A stretch of DNA of 64,000 bases from Klebsiella pneumoniae (GTDB lineage Bacteria; Pseudomonadota; Gammaproteobacteria; Steroidobacterales; Steroidobacteraceae), in contig CAMCBU010000008.1 of the NCBI GenBank assembly GCA_945873095.1, positions 21,561-85,560 on the forward strand, written 5' to 3'. Under the pieces are notes generated by a model. That model was not told where the DNA came from. It did not search any database and saw nothing but the letters and a program-made list of their open reading frames with translations. Shown in pieces: positions 19,556-27,057 of the stretch; position 1 is the first letter of the stretch, and every line of letters starts with the position of its first letter. A program made the position numbers and the translations under genes.

Positions 19556-19891
19556 GAGCGTGCTACCGAGGCCGAAGCTTGCGGAAAAAGGGCACGCAGC
19601 ATAGCGGCGCAGACCGGCCGACACAAGCCCCGGCGTGCGCGCGACGATCTATTCACATTTTCTGTGGATAAGTCTGTGGAGGAGGTGAAAAAAGGGCCTC
19701 GATTCTGCGGCGAAATGGCCTTTCTGCGCCCATGATCAAAAAATGACACGGTCATTAATATCAATAAAAACAGACGCTTATGATTTCATTTTTCTTTAAT
19801 ATCTCAGAAAATGGCGCTTCCTGCCGTCGTGGAACGATTTTTTCGCAGCTGTGCATATTGCCGTACGAATTCGCCCGGAAAACCCCGTAAC
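19556..19891. other. 336-base gene-free region between rpmE and hemW
   Basis: No convincing gene. The half nearest rpmE is GC-normal. At 19649-19684 there is a cluster of DnaA-box-like 9-mers. From about 19735 to 19815 the sequence is strongly AT-rich with runs of A and T, unlike the rest of the window. The hemW-proximal 75 bases are again GC-normal. It must contain the rpmE promoter, which I could not place with confidence. Confidence 0.6.
19649..19684. promoter_or_regulatory. Cluster of DnaA-box-like sites
   Basis: TGTGGATAA at 19663-19671 is the exact complement of the consensus DnaA box TTATCCACA. Five bases before it, CTATTCACA (19649-19657) is a one-mismatch box in the opposite orientation, and a third partial copy (TGTGGA, 19675-19680) follows. 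An AT-rich stretch begins about 50 bases on. Presence of the sites is seen directly; binding by DnaA, and any role in rpmE expression or replication, is inference. Confidence 0.4.
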
Positions 19892-21076
19892 TCACGGTTT
19901 TGGCGGCAAGAATTCCACCAAGCTGTCGTTCAGGAAGCGCCGCCCCACCCCACTGGTACGCCAACGACCCGCGCCGGCAGCCTCCAGCAAGCCGCGCCCC
20001 TCTAGCTTGGCGATGACCGCGTCGATCGCCCCATACCGCAGGCCCGTCGTGCGCTCGAAACCAGCCGCGTCGAAGCCGTCGATCAGGCGCAAGGCATTCA
20101 GCATGAATTCGAACGGCCGCTGCTCCGGCGGCACCGCTGCCCAGGTGATGGCACCGCGCGGATCACGCTGGTAGCGCCGTGGTTCGCGGGTCTGATGGCT
20201 GCGCACGATCTCGAGCTCACCGGTGTCGGGATCCATCCGGCTCCACTTCCCGTGCGCGCCGGCACCGACCCCGATGTAGTCGCCGAAGCGCCAATAGAGC
20301 AAGTTGTGCGCGCACTCACGCCCGCGCCGAGCGTGCGCCGAGATTTCGTATTGGTGATAACCCTGTTGCTCGAGTCGCTCGAGAGCGGCTTGCAGTGTGA
20401 TCTCGACGATCTCGTCACTCGGCAAATTGGCCGGCGGTTGTGCGGCGAAAGGCGTGCCTGGCTCCAGCGTCAGGTGGTAGTGCGACACTTGTGCCGGTTG
20501 TAGTGTCATCGCTTCATCGAGATCGCGCATCGCGCTGTCTACCGATTGCTCGGGCAGGCCATACATCAAATCGATGTTGAAATTGTCGATCCCGGCTGCG
20601 TGCAATTCACTCGCCGAGCGATGCACATCCTCAGGCAGGTGGATTCGTCCCAAGCGCCGCAACGCCTCGCGATCGAAAGTCTGGGCGCCCAAAGAAATTC
20701 GATTGACGCCAGCTGCAGCATAACCCGTGAAAAGTCCGCGCTCTACCGTGGCGGGATTGGCCTCTAGCGTGATTTCCGCATCGACGGAAACCGGATGCAT
20801 TGCTTTGATTCGCTCGAGAACCCGCGCGATCGAGTCGGGAGAAAACAGGCTGGGCGTGCCGCCGCCCATGAATACGGTGGTGATGGGTCGGCCCGCGACG
20901 AAATCACCGCGCCGCTGCAACTGCGTTTCGAGATCGATCAACAAAGCATCGACGTAGGCGTGCTCGCCCAGCGGTTCACGCAGCGTGTAGGAATTGAAGT
21001 CGCAGTACGGGCACTTGCTGACACACCACGGGAAGTGAAGATAAAGACCCAGTGGAATGGCAGGCGTGTCTGACAC
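19892..21076 (-). CDS. hemW: HemW-type radical SAM protein (heme chaperone, formerly coproporphyrinogen III oxidase-like)
   Basis: 394-residue radical SAM protein. The 4Fe-4S motif is C18-x3-C22-x2-C25 in PWCVSKCPYCDF, and MGGGTPSLFS is the SAM-binding glycine motif. HNLLYW is the HemW heme-binding signature that separates it from the oxidase HemN, so heme delivery to respiratory enzymes is the likely role. The GTG at 21076 is chosen: it lies 4 bases past the rdgB stop, and any longer frame runs through rdgB. The C-terminal HemN_C winged-helix region ends at 19892. It is third gene of rph-rdgB-hemW. Confidence 0.94.
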   Translation of the reverse strand: MSDTPAIPLGLYLHFPWCVSKCPYCDFNSYTLREPLGEHAYVDALLIDLETQLQRRGDFVAGRPITTVFMGGGTPSLFSPDSIARVLERIKAMHPVSVDAEITLEANPATVERGLFTGYAAAGVNRISLGAQTFDREALRRLGRIHLPEDVHRSASELHAAGIDNFNIDLMYGLPEQSVDSAMRDLDEAMTLQPAQVSHYHLTLEPGTPFAAQPPANLPSDEIVEITLQAALERLEQQGYHQYEISAHARRGRECAHNLLYWRFGDYIGVGAGAHGKWSRMDPDTGELEIVRSHQTREPRRYQRDPRGAITWAAVPPEQRPFEFMLNALRLIDGFDAAGFERTTGLRYGAIDAVIAKLEGRGLLEAAGAGRWRTSGVGRRFLNDSLVEFLPPKP

Positions 21077-21080
21077 GACG

Positions 21081-21704
21081 CTAGCGCGAGCTTGCCGCCA
21101 CGGCGGCAGAGCTGCGCGCGAGGAAATCGCGCAGCGCCATCGCGCGGTGACTGCGGAGGTTCTTCTCGCTCGAGGACATTGCTGCGGCGCTCGTGTGCGT
21201 ATGCAGATCGGCGAAAACGGGGTCGTAGCCGAAACCTCCGCTGCCTCGCGGCGCAGTAAGAATGTAGCCCTCCCAAACACCTTCGCCAAAGATGGGGTCA
21301 GGATCGTCGGCCGTGCGCACAAACGCGATCACGCAACGAAAACGCGCCTGGCGCTGCCCCTCGGGCACCGCCGCGAGCGCCGCGAGCAACTTCGCAAGAT
21401 TATCGGCATCGCTCGCCGCAGGGCCTGCGTACCTTGCCGAATACACACCGGGAGCACCACCGAGCGCAGCCACTTCGAGGCCGGAATCATCAGCCAGCGC
21501 CGCATGCCCGCTGTGCAACGCGGCGTAGCGGGCTTTCAGAAGCGCGTTACCGCGAAAGCTGTGTTCCGTTTCGTCGGGTGGTTCGATACCGAAGACCGAC
21601 TGCGGTTGAACCTGCCAGCCGAGCGGTTGCAGCAACTCGTCGAACTCGCGCAACTTGCCGCGGTTGCCACTCGCTAACACCAGTTGCGGTCTTGCCGGCG
21701 TCAT
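21081..21704 (-). CDS. rdgB: XTP/dITP diphosphatase (non-canonical purine NTP pyrophosphatase)
   Basis: 207-residue Ham1/RdgB house-cleaning enzyme that hydrolyses dITP, XTP and ITP to monophosphates. Substrate motifs are [12 protein letters not shown] (9-20), [22 protein letters not shown] with the metal Asp pair, and GGFGYDPVF. The C-terminal SHRAMAL matches the family. Its ATG overlaps the rph stop as ATGA (21701-21704), and hemW begins 4 bases after its own stop, so the three genes are coupled. Confidence 0.96.
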   Translation of the reverse strand: MTPARPQLVLASGNRGKLREFDELLQPLGWQVQPQSVFGIEPPDETEHSFRGNALLKARYAALHSGHAALADDSGLEVAALGGAPGVYSARYAGPAASDADNLAKLLAALAAVPEGQRQARFRCVIAFVRTADDPDPIFGEGVWEGYILTAPRGSGGFGYDPVFADLHTHTSAAAMSSSEKNLRSHRAMALRDFLARSSAAVAASSR

Positions 21705-22432
21705 ACCGCCGGCGCAGCTAGCACCGCATGCTGCAAAGCGTGCAGACGATCGATGCCGCTCGCGGCCAGATCGAGCAACGCGTCGAGTTCGTCGCGGCGG
21801 AAGGCGTGACCTTCGGCCGTACCCTGCACTTCGACAAATGCACCGCCGTCTTTCATAACCACATTCATATCGGTCTCGGCCTGTGAATCCTCGGCGTAAT
21901 CGAGATCGAGTACCGGAACACCGCCGCAGATGCCGACCGATACGGCGGCCACTTGCCCATGCAACGGCGAAGCAGCAAGCACGCCGCGACGGATCAATAA
22001 ATTGCAGGCATCGACCAGTGCGACATAACTTCCCGTGATCGCGGCAGTTCGCGTGCCCCCATCGGCTTGCAACACGTCGCAGTCGAGCGTGACGGTGCGC
22101 TCGCCCAATGCCGACATATCCATCACGGCGCGCAAGCTGCGCCCGATCAGACGCTGGATCTCTTGAGTGCGTCCGCTCTGTTTGCCTTTGGCGGCCTCTC
22201 GCGAGGAGCGGGTGTGCGTAGCCCTAGGCAGCATGCCGTATTCCGCGGTGACCCAACCTTGACCCTTGCCGCGTAGAAAACCGGGTACGCCCTCCTCGAT
22301 ACTCGCCGTGCACAACACACGGGTACCGCCGAACTCCACCAATACGGCGCCCTCGGCGTGGCGCGTGTAGCCGCGCTGAAAACGCACATCGCGCAGTTGG
22401 TCTGGCGTACGGCCGCTGGGTCTTTGATACAT
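21701..22432 (-). CDS. rph: Ribonuclease PH
   Basis: 243-residue phosphorolytic 3' exonuclease that trims tRNA precursors. [14 protein letters not shown] at the N-terminus, the phosphate-binding [11 protein letters not shown], and the catalytic acidic residues in [16 protein letters not shown] are intact, and length is standard (about 240). It is first in rph-rdgB-hemW and divergent from yicC across 52 bases, a classic gammaproteobacterial arrangement. Confidence 0.97.
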   Translation of the reverse strand: MYQRPSGRTPDQLRDVRFQRGYTRHAEGAVLVEFGGTRVLCTASIEEGVPGFLRGKGQGWVTAEYGMLPRATHTRSSREAAKGKQSGRTQEIQRLIGRSLRAVMDMSALGERTVTLDCDVLQADGGTRTAAITGSYVALVDACNLLIRRGVLAASPLHGQVAAVSVGICGGVPVLDLDYAEDSQAETDMNVVMKDGGAFVEVQGTAEGHAFRRDELDALLDLAASGIDRLHALQHAVLAAPAV

Positions 22433-22448
22433 GGGTTTGATCCGTCCG

Positions 22449-22470
22449 GTATAAACTGCGCGCTTTATAC
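22449..22470. promoter_or_regulatory. Face-to-face -10-like palindrome between rph and yicC
   Basis: GTATAAA (22449-22455) and TTTATAC (22464-22470) form a perfect dyad with an 8-base spacer in the 52-base divergent gap. Each arm reads as a TATAAA-type -10 box in its own direction, leaving leaders of about 25 bases to each ATG. No good -35 elements are visible. It may be paired promoters, an operator, or both. Confidence 0.4.
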
Positions 22471-22484
22471 ATGATCGGGCTCAC

Positions 22485-23372
22485 ATGATCAGCAGCATGA
22501 CCGGGTTCGCCCGGCTCGAGCACAGCGGCTCGTTTGGTCAACTGACCTGCGAAGTGCGCAGCGTCAATCACCGCTACTTGGAACCGGGCTTTCGCCTGCC
22601 TGAAGAGTTACGTGCGCTCGAGAGCGAACTTCGACAAACCCTCGCCCGCGAGCTGCGTCGCGGCAAGATCGACTGCACGCTCCACTTGCGTGGCTCGCAT
22701 GAGGCCGAGCGGGAACTGTTGGTCGATGATGAGGCGGTTGATCGGCTACTCGCACGCAGCCGGGATATCGCCGAACGTGCGACGGCGAAGGGCTTGGGTG
22801 CGGGCCACGCCTCGTCGATCGATCCGATCGAAGTGCTGCGCTGGCCGGGCGTGCTGCGCCAACAAGCCACCGAGACGGAAAGTCTGCATACGGCCTGTCG
22901 TCAGCTTTTCGTCGCCACGGTTCGGCAACTGGCCGAAGCCCGACATCGTGAAGGCGAGCGGTTGCAGGAACTCGTCGAGCAACGCTGTGCCGCACTCGCG
23001 GAATTGGTTGCCACAGTTCGAGCACGGCTACCCGAGTGGCGCCAGCGCTGGCGCGATAAGTTGCGCGAGCGCCTGGCCGAACTTGCCGTGCAAGTGGCTG
23101 GCGATCGCTTCGAACAAGAGGTTGCCTTGATCCTGCAGCGCGCCGATGTCGACGAGGAACTTGATCGGCTCGACGGTCACCTTGTCGAAATTCGCCGCGT
23201 CATGACCGGTAGCGAAGCGGCCGGTCGACGCCTCGACTTCCTCATGCAGGAGTTGAATCGCGAGGCCAACACGCTGTCGTCGAAGTCGCAAGAACTCGAC
23301 ACCACGCGGATCGCCGTCGACATGAAGGTGTTGATCGAACAGATGCGCGAGCAGATTCAAAACATCGAGTGA
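22485..23372 (+). CDS. yicC: YicC family endoribonuclease-like protein
   Basis: 295-residue protein of the YicC/DUF1732 family. The N-terminus MISSMTGFARLEHSG and the motif CEVRSVNHRYLEPGFRLPEE are typical. The C-terminal DUF1732 part contains RLDFLMQELNREANTLSSKS and DMKVLIEQMREQIQNIE. E. coli YicC has been reported as an endoribonuclease acting on small RNAs; whether this applies here is inferred by homology. It leads yicC-gmk and is divergent from rph. Confidence 0.94.
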   Translation: MISSMTGFARLEHSGSFGQLTCEVRSVNHRYLEPGFRLPEELRALESELRQTLARELRRGKIDCTLHLRGSHEAERELLVDDEAVDRLLARSRDIAERATAKGLGAGHASSIDPIEVLRWPGVLRQQATETESLHTACRQLFVATVRQLAEARHREGERLQELVEQRCAALAELVATVRARLPEWRQRWRDKLRERLAELAVQVAGDRFEQEVALILQRADVDEELDRLDGHLVEIRRVMTGSEAAGRRLDFLMQELNREANTLSSKSQELDTTRIAVDMKVLIEQMREQIQNIE

Positions 23373-23382
23373 CCGCGCCAAC

Positions 23383-24027
23383 ATGTCAGCTTCCACCGGC
23401 GGTCGACTGTTCGTGATTGCCGCACCGTCAGGTGCCGGCAAGACCAGTCTCGTCAAAGCCTTGTTGCAACGCAGTCCGAATCTGCGGGTGTGCGTCTCGC
23501 ACACGACTCGACCGCGCCGCCCCAATGAAATCGACGGTCGCGATTACCATTTCGTCGATGTGCCGACCTTCGAGGCCATGATCGCGGCCGACGGCTTTCT
23601 GGAGTACGCGCCGGTTTTCGATAATTTCTATGGTACGAGCCGTCGAGCGCTGGCCGAGGCGTTCGGGCGCGGTCACGATGTCATCCTGGAAATCGATTGG
23701 CAGGGCGCCGAGCAAGTCCGACGACGTACGGCCGACCCGAGCAGCGGCCGTGCAGGCTGCACGGGCATCTTCGTCTTGCCCCCGTCGCGCGCCGAACTCG
23801 AACGCCGTCTGCGCGAACGCCGCACCGACAGTGATGCGGTCATCGCGCGTCGTTTGCAGGATGCCGTCAGCGACATGCGCCATCACCACGAGTTCGATTA
23901 CGTGATCGTCAACGACGACTTCGAGCGCGCCCTCGGCGAGCTCGAACGAGTCATCGCCGACGGCGCTCGGGAGCTGCGAGCCGATCGACCACAGCTGCGG
24001 CCTTTGCTCGACGAATTGCTCGCTTGA
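23383..24027 (+). CDS. gmk: Guanylate kinase
   Basis: 214-residue NMP kinase converting GMP/dGMP to GDP/dGDP with ATP. The P-loop APSGAGKTS lies near residues 14-22. GMP-binding residues occur in SHTTRPRRPNEIDGRDYHF and EYAPVFDNFYGTS, and the lid in LRERRTDSD. The start is 10 bases past the yicC stop. gmk next to rpoZ and spoT is a conserved neighbourhood that links guanine nucleotide supply with (p)ppGpp. Confidence 0.97.
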   Translation: MSASTGGRLFVIAAPSGAGKTSLVKALLQRSPNLRVCVSHTTRPRRPNEIDGRDYHFVDVPTFEAMIAADGFLEYAPVFDNFYGTSRRALAEAFGRGHDVILEIDWQGAEQVRRRTADPSSGRAGCTGIFVLPPSRAELERRLRERRTDSDAVIARRLQDAVSDMRHHHEFDYVIVNDDFERALGELERVIADGARELRADRPQLRPLLDELLA

Positions 24028-24028
24028 A

Positions 24029-24058
24029 TTGCCGATTAGACCTGACGTCCCCTATACT
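24029..24058 (+). promoter_or_regulatory. Putative sigma70 promoter of rpoZ-spoT
   Basis: TTGCCG (24029-24034), an 18-base spacer and TATACT (24053-24058) lie in the gmk-rpoZ gap, placing the start about 38 bases before the rpoZ ATG. A CGGGGA-T-TCCCCG dyad at 24082-24094 follows in the leader and abuts the GAGG ribosome binding site (24094-24097), so it could mask it. The promoter is a consensus match read by eye, not a mapped start. Confidence 0.5.
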
Positions 24059-24102
24059 TAGCGACCTTCTTTCAGGTTTTTCGGGGATTCCCCGAGGCTC
24101 TC

Positions 24103-24387
24103 ATGGCACGCATCACCGTCGAAGACTGTCTACAAAACGTCGACAACATTTTCCAACTCGTTCTGCTCGCCTCACAGCGCGCTCGTCGACTGGCGAACGG
24201 CGCTGAGTCGACCGTGCCTTGGGAGAACGACAAGCCGACGGTCGTCGCCCTGCGCGAAATCGCCGCCGGCAACATCACGGCCGAGATGTTGCTCGAGCCG
24301 GAGCCAGAACCGGAACCGAGCCTGTTGCCGGACATCATGGAACCCGATCCGGGTTTCCGTGCGCCGCAATTCGGCCTCGGAGACTGA
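24103..24387 (+). CDS. rpoZ: DNA-directed RNA polymerase subunit omega
   Basis: 94-residue omega subunit. [20 protein letters not shown] and [14 protein letters not shown] are the canonical omega N-terminal helices contacting beta-prime, and [14 protein letters not shown] is the conserved middle. After residue 65 the tail is acidic and proline-rich, with a run of four EP dipeptides. Omega helps assemble RNA polymerase and forms ppGpp site 1 with beta-prime in gammaproteobacteria, which fits its position directly before spoT. Confidence 0.97.
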   Translation: MARITVEDCLQNVDNIFQLVLLASQRARRLANGAESTVPWENDKPTVVALREIAAGNITAEMLLEPEPEPEPSLLPDIMEPDPGFRAPQFGLGD

Positions 24388-24403
24388 TTCGGTCTTCTGA
24401 CGC

Positions 24404-26605
24404 TTGGGCTATGCCGGCACGCTACTGGGATTTCTGCCTGGCGGATCCACACCGGGCTTGAAGGAACTGCTGGCGGCTGCGCAAAACTACCTGCCGCCCG
24501 AACAAGTCGAACGCATTCGTATCGCCGCCGAATTTGGCGCCGAAGCGCATAAAGGCCAGAAGCGAAAAACCGGCGAACCCTACATCGCCCATCCGGTCGC
24601 GGCGGGCGTCATCCTCGCCGGCCTGAAAGTCGATGCCGACACCGTCGTGGCGGCGATCCTGCACGATGTCATCGAAGACACCCCCGTCGCCAAGGAAGAG
24701 CTGGCGCGCCGTTTCGGCGAAACAGTCGCCGAAATCGTCGATGGGGTGACCAAACTCGATCAGATCCAGTTCAAGAGCCGTGAGGAGGCGCAAGCGGAAT
24801 CCTTCCGCAAGATGCTGCTCGCCATGGTTCGCGACCTGCGAGTCATTCTGGTCAAGCTCGCCGACCGCCTGCACAACATGCGTACGATCGAGGGTATGTC
24901 GTCGGTGCGCCGGCGCGCCATCGCTCGCGAGACTCTCGAAATCTTTGCTCCGCTGGCCGAGCGGCTCGGACTCTACGCGATGAAACTCGAGCTCGAGGAT
25001 CTCGGGTTCCGCGCCCTGTATCCGCAGCGCTATCGAGTCATCGAAAAAGCCATCAAGCGTGCGCGAGGTCACCAAAAAGAGTTTCTGGGGAAAATCTCCG
25101 AGAACATCAGTCTTGCGCTGGCGAAGGCGGGGATCGAAGCCGAAGTCGACACACGGGAAAAACACTTGTACAGCATCTATAAAAAGATGCTGCGAAAACG
25201 CTCCGCACTCTCGGAAATCGTCGATGTCTACGGTCTGCGCGTGATCGTGGCGAACGCGGACCAGTGCTATCGTGCGCTCGGCATCGTTCATAGCGCTTAC
25301 AAGCCGATGCCGGGTCGCTTCAAAGATTACATCGCGATCCCTCGTGTCAACGGTTATCAATCGCTGCACACGACCTTGTTCGGCCCCAATGGTTTACCGA
25401 TCGAAGCGCAGATACGCACTCGCGACATGCATCGGGTGGCAGAGTCGGGTATCGCTGCGCATTGGAAATACAAAAGCGGTGATGGTTCGCCCGCCTACGA
25501 GCAGGCGCAAGCGCGTGAATGGCTTAATAACCTGATCTCCATGCAGGCGAGCGGCTCTTCGGAGGAGTTTCTCGAGAGCGTCCGAGTCGATCTTTTTCCA
25601 GACAAGGTCTATCTCTTCACGCCCAAGGGCAAGATTTTGCGACTCCCTCGTGGTGCAACGGTGGTCGACTTCGCCTACGCGGTGCATACCGATATCGGCA
25701 ATCGCTGTGTCGCGGCGAAGGTCGATCGTCGACTGACGCCGCTCAGGACACAGCTGCGCAATGGCCAAACCGTCGAGATCGTGACGGCGCCTGGCGCCAT
25801 GCCAAACCCCGCGTGGGTGAACTTCGTCGTAACGGCCAAGGCTCGTACGGCCATCCGCAATTATTTGAAGAGCTTGCGTCGCTCCGAAGCGATCGAATTG
25901 GGTCAGCGACTGATTAATCAATCGCTGGCTGAGTTCAACCTCTCGTTGACCGATATCAGCGAGATGACCCTCGCTGCGACCGTTGGCGAGCTCGGCATGA
26001 TCGATGCGGACGAGTTGTTCGAAAAAGTCGGGCTCGGCGAACGCCTCGCGCCCCTGATCGCACGCAGACTCGGCCCCGCCAATCCGCTGCAGACGGGAAG
26101 TGACTCGCTCGATGACAGCCTCGATGCCGGTAACACGGCGCCCGCGCCGCTATCGGTGGCCGGAACCGAAGGACTACTCGTCAGTTACGCACGCTGCTGT
26201 TTCCCGGTGCCGGGCGATCCGATCCTCGCTTATCTCTCGAGCGGCCGCGGCATCATCGTCCATCGCGAAGATTGCGCCAACGTCGACGATTATCGAAAAC
26301 ACCCCGAGAAGTGGCTCTCGGTCACTTGGGCCGAAAGACCCGAAAGACTCTTCGGCAGCGAACTGCGTGTCGAGGTCGCCAACCGCATGGGCGTTTTGGC
26401 CGCCGTGGCAGCCGCCATCGCCGGAACCGAAACCAACATCGAGCACGTCGCACTCGAAGAGCGCGACGCAGATACCTCCGTGCTCATTTTCGAGGTCAAG
26501 GTCAGAGACCGCGCCCACTTGGCGCGGGTGATGCGTGTGATTCGTCACATGCCCGATGTCCTCAAACTCTCGCGTACACTTGCCGTGCGGACCCGCGAAG
26601 ACTGA
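24404..26605 (+). CDS. spoT: Bifunctional (p)ppGpp synthetase/hydrolase
   Basis: Up to 733 residues with the full Rel/Spo layout. The HD hydrolase has HPVAAG and LHDVIEDT, so hydrolysis is probably intact. Then come the synthetase with GRFKDYIAIPRVNGYQSLHT, TGS (DKVYLFTPKGKILRLPRGAT), the conserved-cysteine helical region (YARCCFPVPGDPI) and a C-terminal ACT. There is no ATG near the expected N-terminus. TTG at 24404 lies 16 bases past rpoZ but lacks a clear ribosome binding site. TTG at 24458 would give 715 residues, closer to E. coli SpoT (702). The N-terminus is therefore uncertain within 18 codons. Confidence 0.95.
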   Translation: MGYAGTLLGFLPGGSTPGLKELLAAAQNYLPPEQVERIRIAAEFGAEAHKGQKRKTGEPYIAHPVAAGVILAGLKVDADTVVAAILHDVIEDTPVAKEELARRFGETVAEIVDGVTKLDQIQFKSREEAQAESFRKMLLAMVRDLRVILVKLADRLHNMRTIEGMSSVRRRAIARETLEIFAPLAERLGLYAMKLELEDLGFRALYPQRYRVIEKAIKRARGHQKEFLGKISENISLALAKAGIEAEVDTREKHLYSIYKKMLRKRSALSEIVDVYGLRVIVANADQCYRALGIVHSAYKPMPGRFKDYIAIPRVNGYQSLHTTLFGPNGLPIEAQIRTRDMHRVAESGIAAHWKYKSGDGSPAYEQAQAREWLNNLISMQASGSSEEFLESVRVDLFPDKVYLFTPKGKILRLPRGATVVDFAYAVHTDIGNRCVAAKVDRRLTPLRTQLRNGQTVEIVTAPGAMPNPAWVNFVVTAKARTAIRNYLKSLRRSEAIELGQRLINQSLAEFNLSLTDISEMTLAATVGELGMIDADELFEKVGLGERLAPLIARRLGPANPLQTGSDSLDDSLDAGNTAPAPLSVAGTEGLLVSYARCCFPVPGDPILAYLSSGRGIIVHREDCANVDDYRKHPEKWLSVTWAERPERLFGSELRVEVANRMGVLAAVAAAIAGTETNIEHVALEERDADTSVLIFEVKVRDRAHLARVMRVIRHMPDVLKLSRTLAVRTRED

Positions 26606-26653
26606 CGCTGAAGGTCCGTTATTCCACGGTCGATTTCCTGCGGAGGCCTCAGC

Positions 26654-27037
26654 ATGACCCGACAGATCATCAGCACGACAGACGCGCCGGCCGCCATCGG
26701 CACCTACTCGCAGGCCGTGCGCATCGGTCCGACGGTCTATATCTCGGGACAAATTCCCCTCGATCCCGCGACGGGAGAACTCGTCAGTGGCGATATCGAC
26801 ATGGAAATCCGCCGGGTCTTCGACAACCTCGAAGCAATCGCCAAAGCCGCCGGCGGTTCCTTGCGGCATGCCGTCAGAGTGACCGTGTTCCTCACCGATC
26901 TCGTCCACTTCGCGAAAGTGAACGAGGTCATGGCGCAATACATTCCGCAACCCTGGCCTGCGCGCGCCGCCCTCGGAGTCTCACAGTTGCCGAAGGGAGC
27001 CCGGGTCGAAGTCGATTGCATACTGCATCTCGACTGA
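26654..27037 (+). CDS. ridA: RidA family enamine/imine deaminase
   Basis: 127-residue trimeric YjgF/RidA protein that hydrolyses reactive 2-aminoacrylate-type enamines released by PLP enzymes. A strong GGAGG (26642-26646) precedes the ATG. IGTYSQAVRIGPTVYISGQI and the catalytic arginine region GARVEVDCILHLD are conserved. It sits between spoT and recG, as in other gammaproteobacteria. Confidence 0.96.
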   Translation: MTRQIISTTDAPAAIGTYSQAVRIGPTVYISGQIPLDPATGELVSGDIDMEIRRVFDNLEAIAKAAGGSLRHAVRVTVFLTDLVHFAKVNEVMAQYIPQPWPARAALGVSQLPKGARVEVDCILHLD

Positions 27038-27057
27038 GCCGGTAGATCGTCATCCAT

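Noticed and set aside
19556..19891. Replication origin
   Set aside because: Only one perfect DnaA box and two weak ones, no ordered array, and no dnaA, dnaN, rpmH or parAB nearby. Kept only as a DnaA-site finding.
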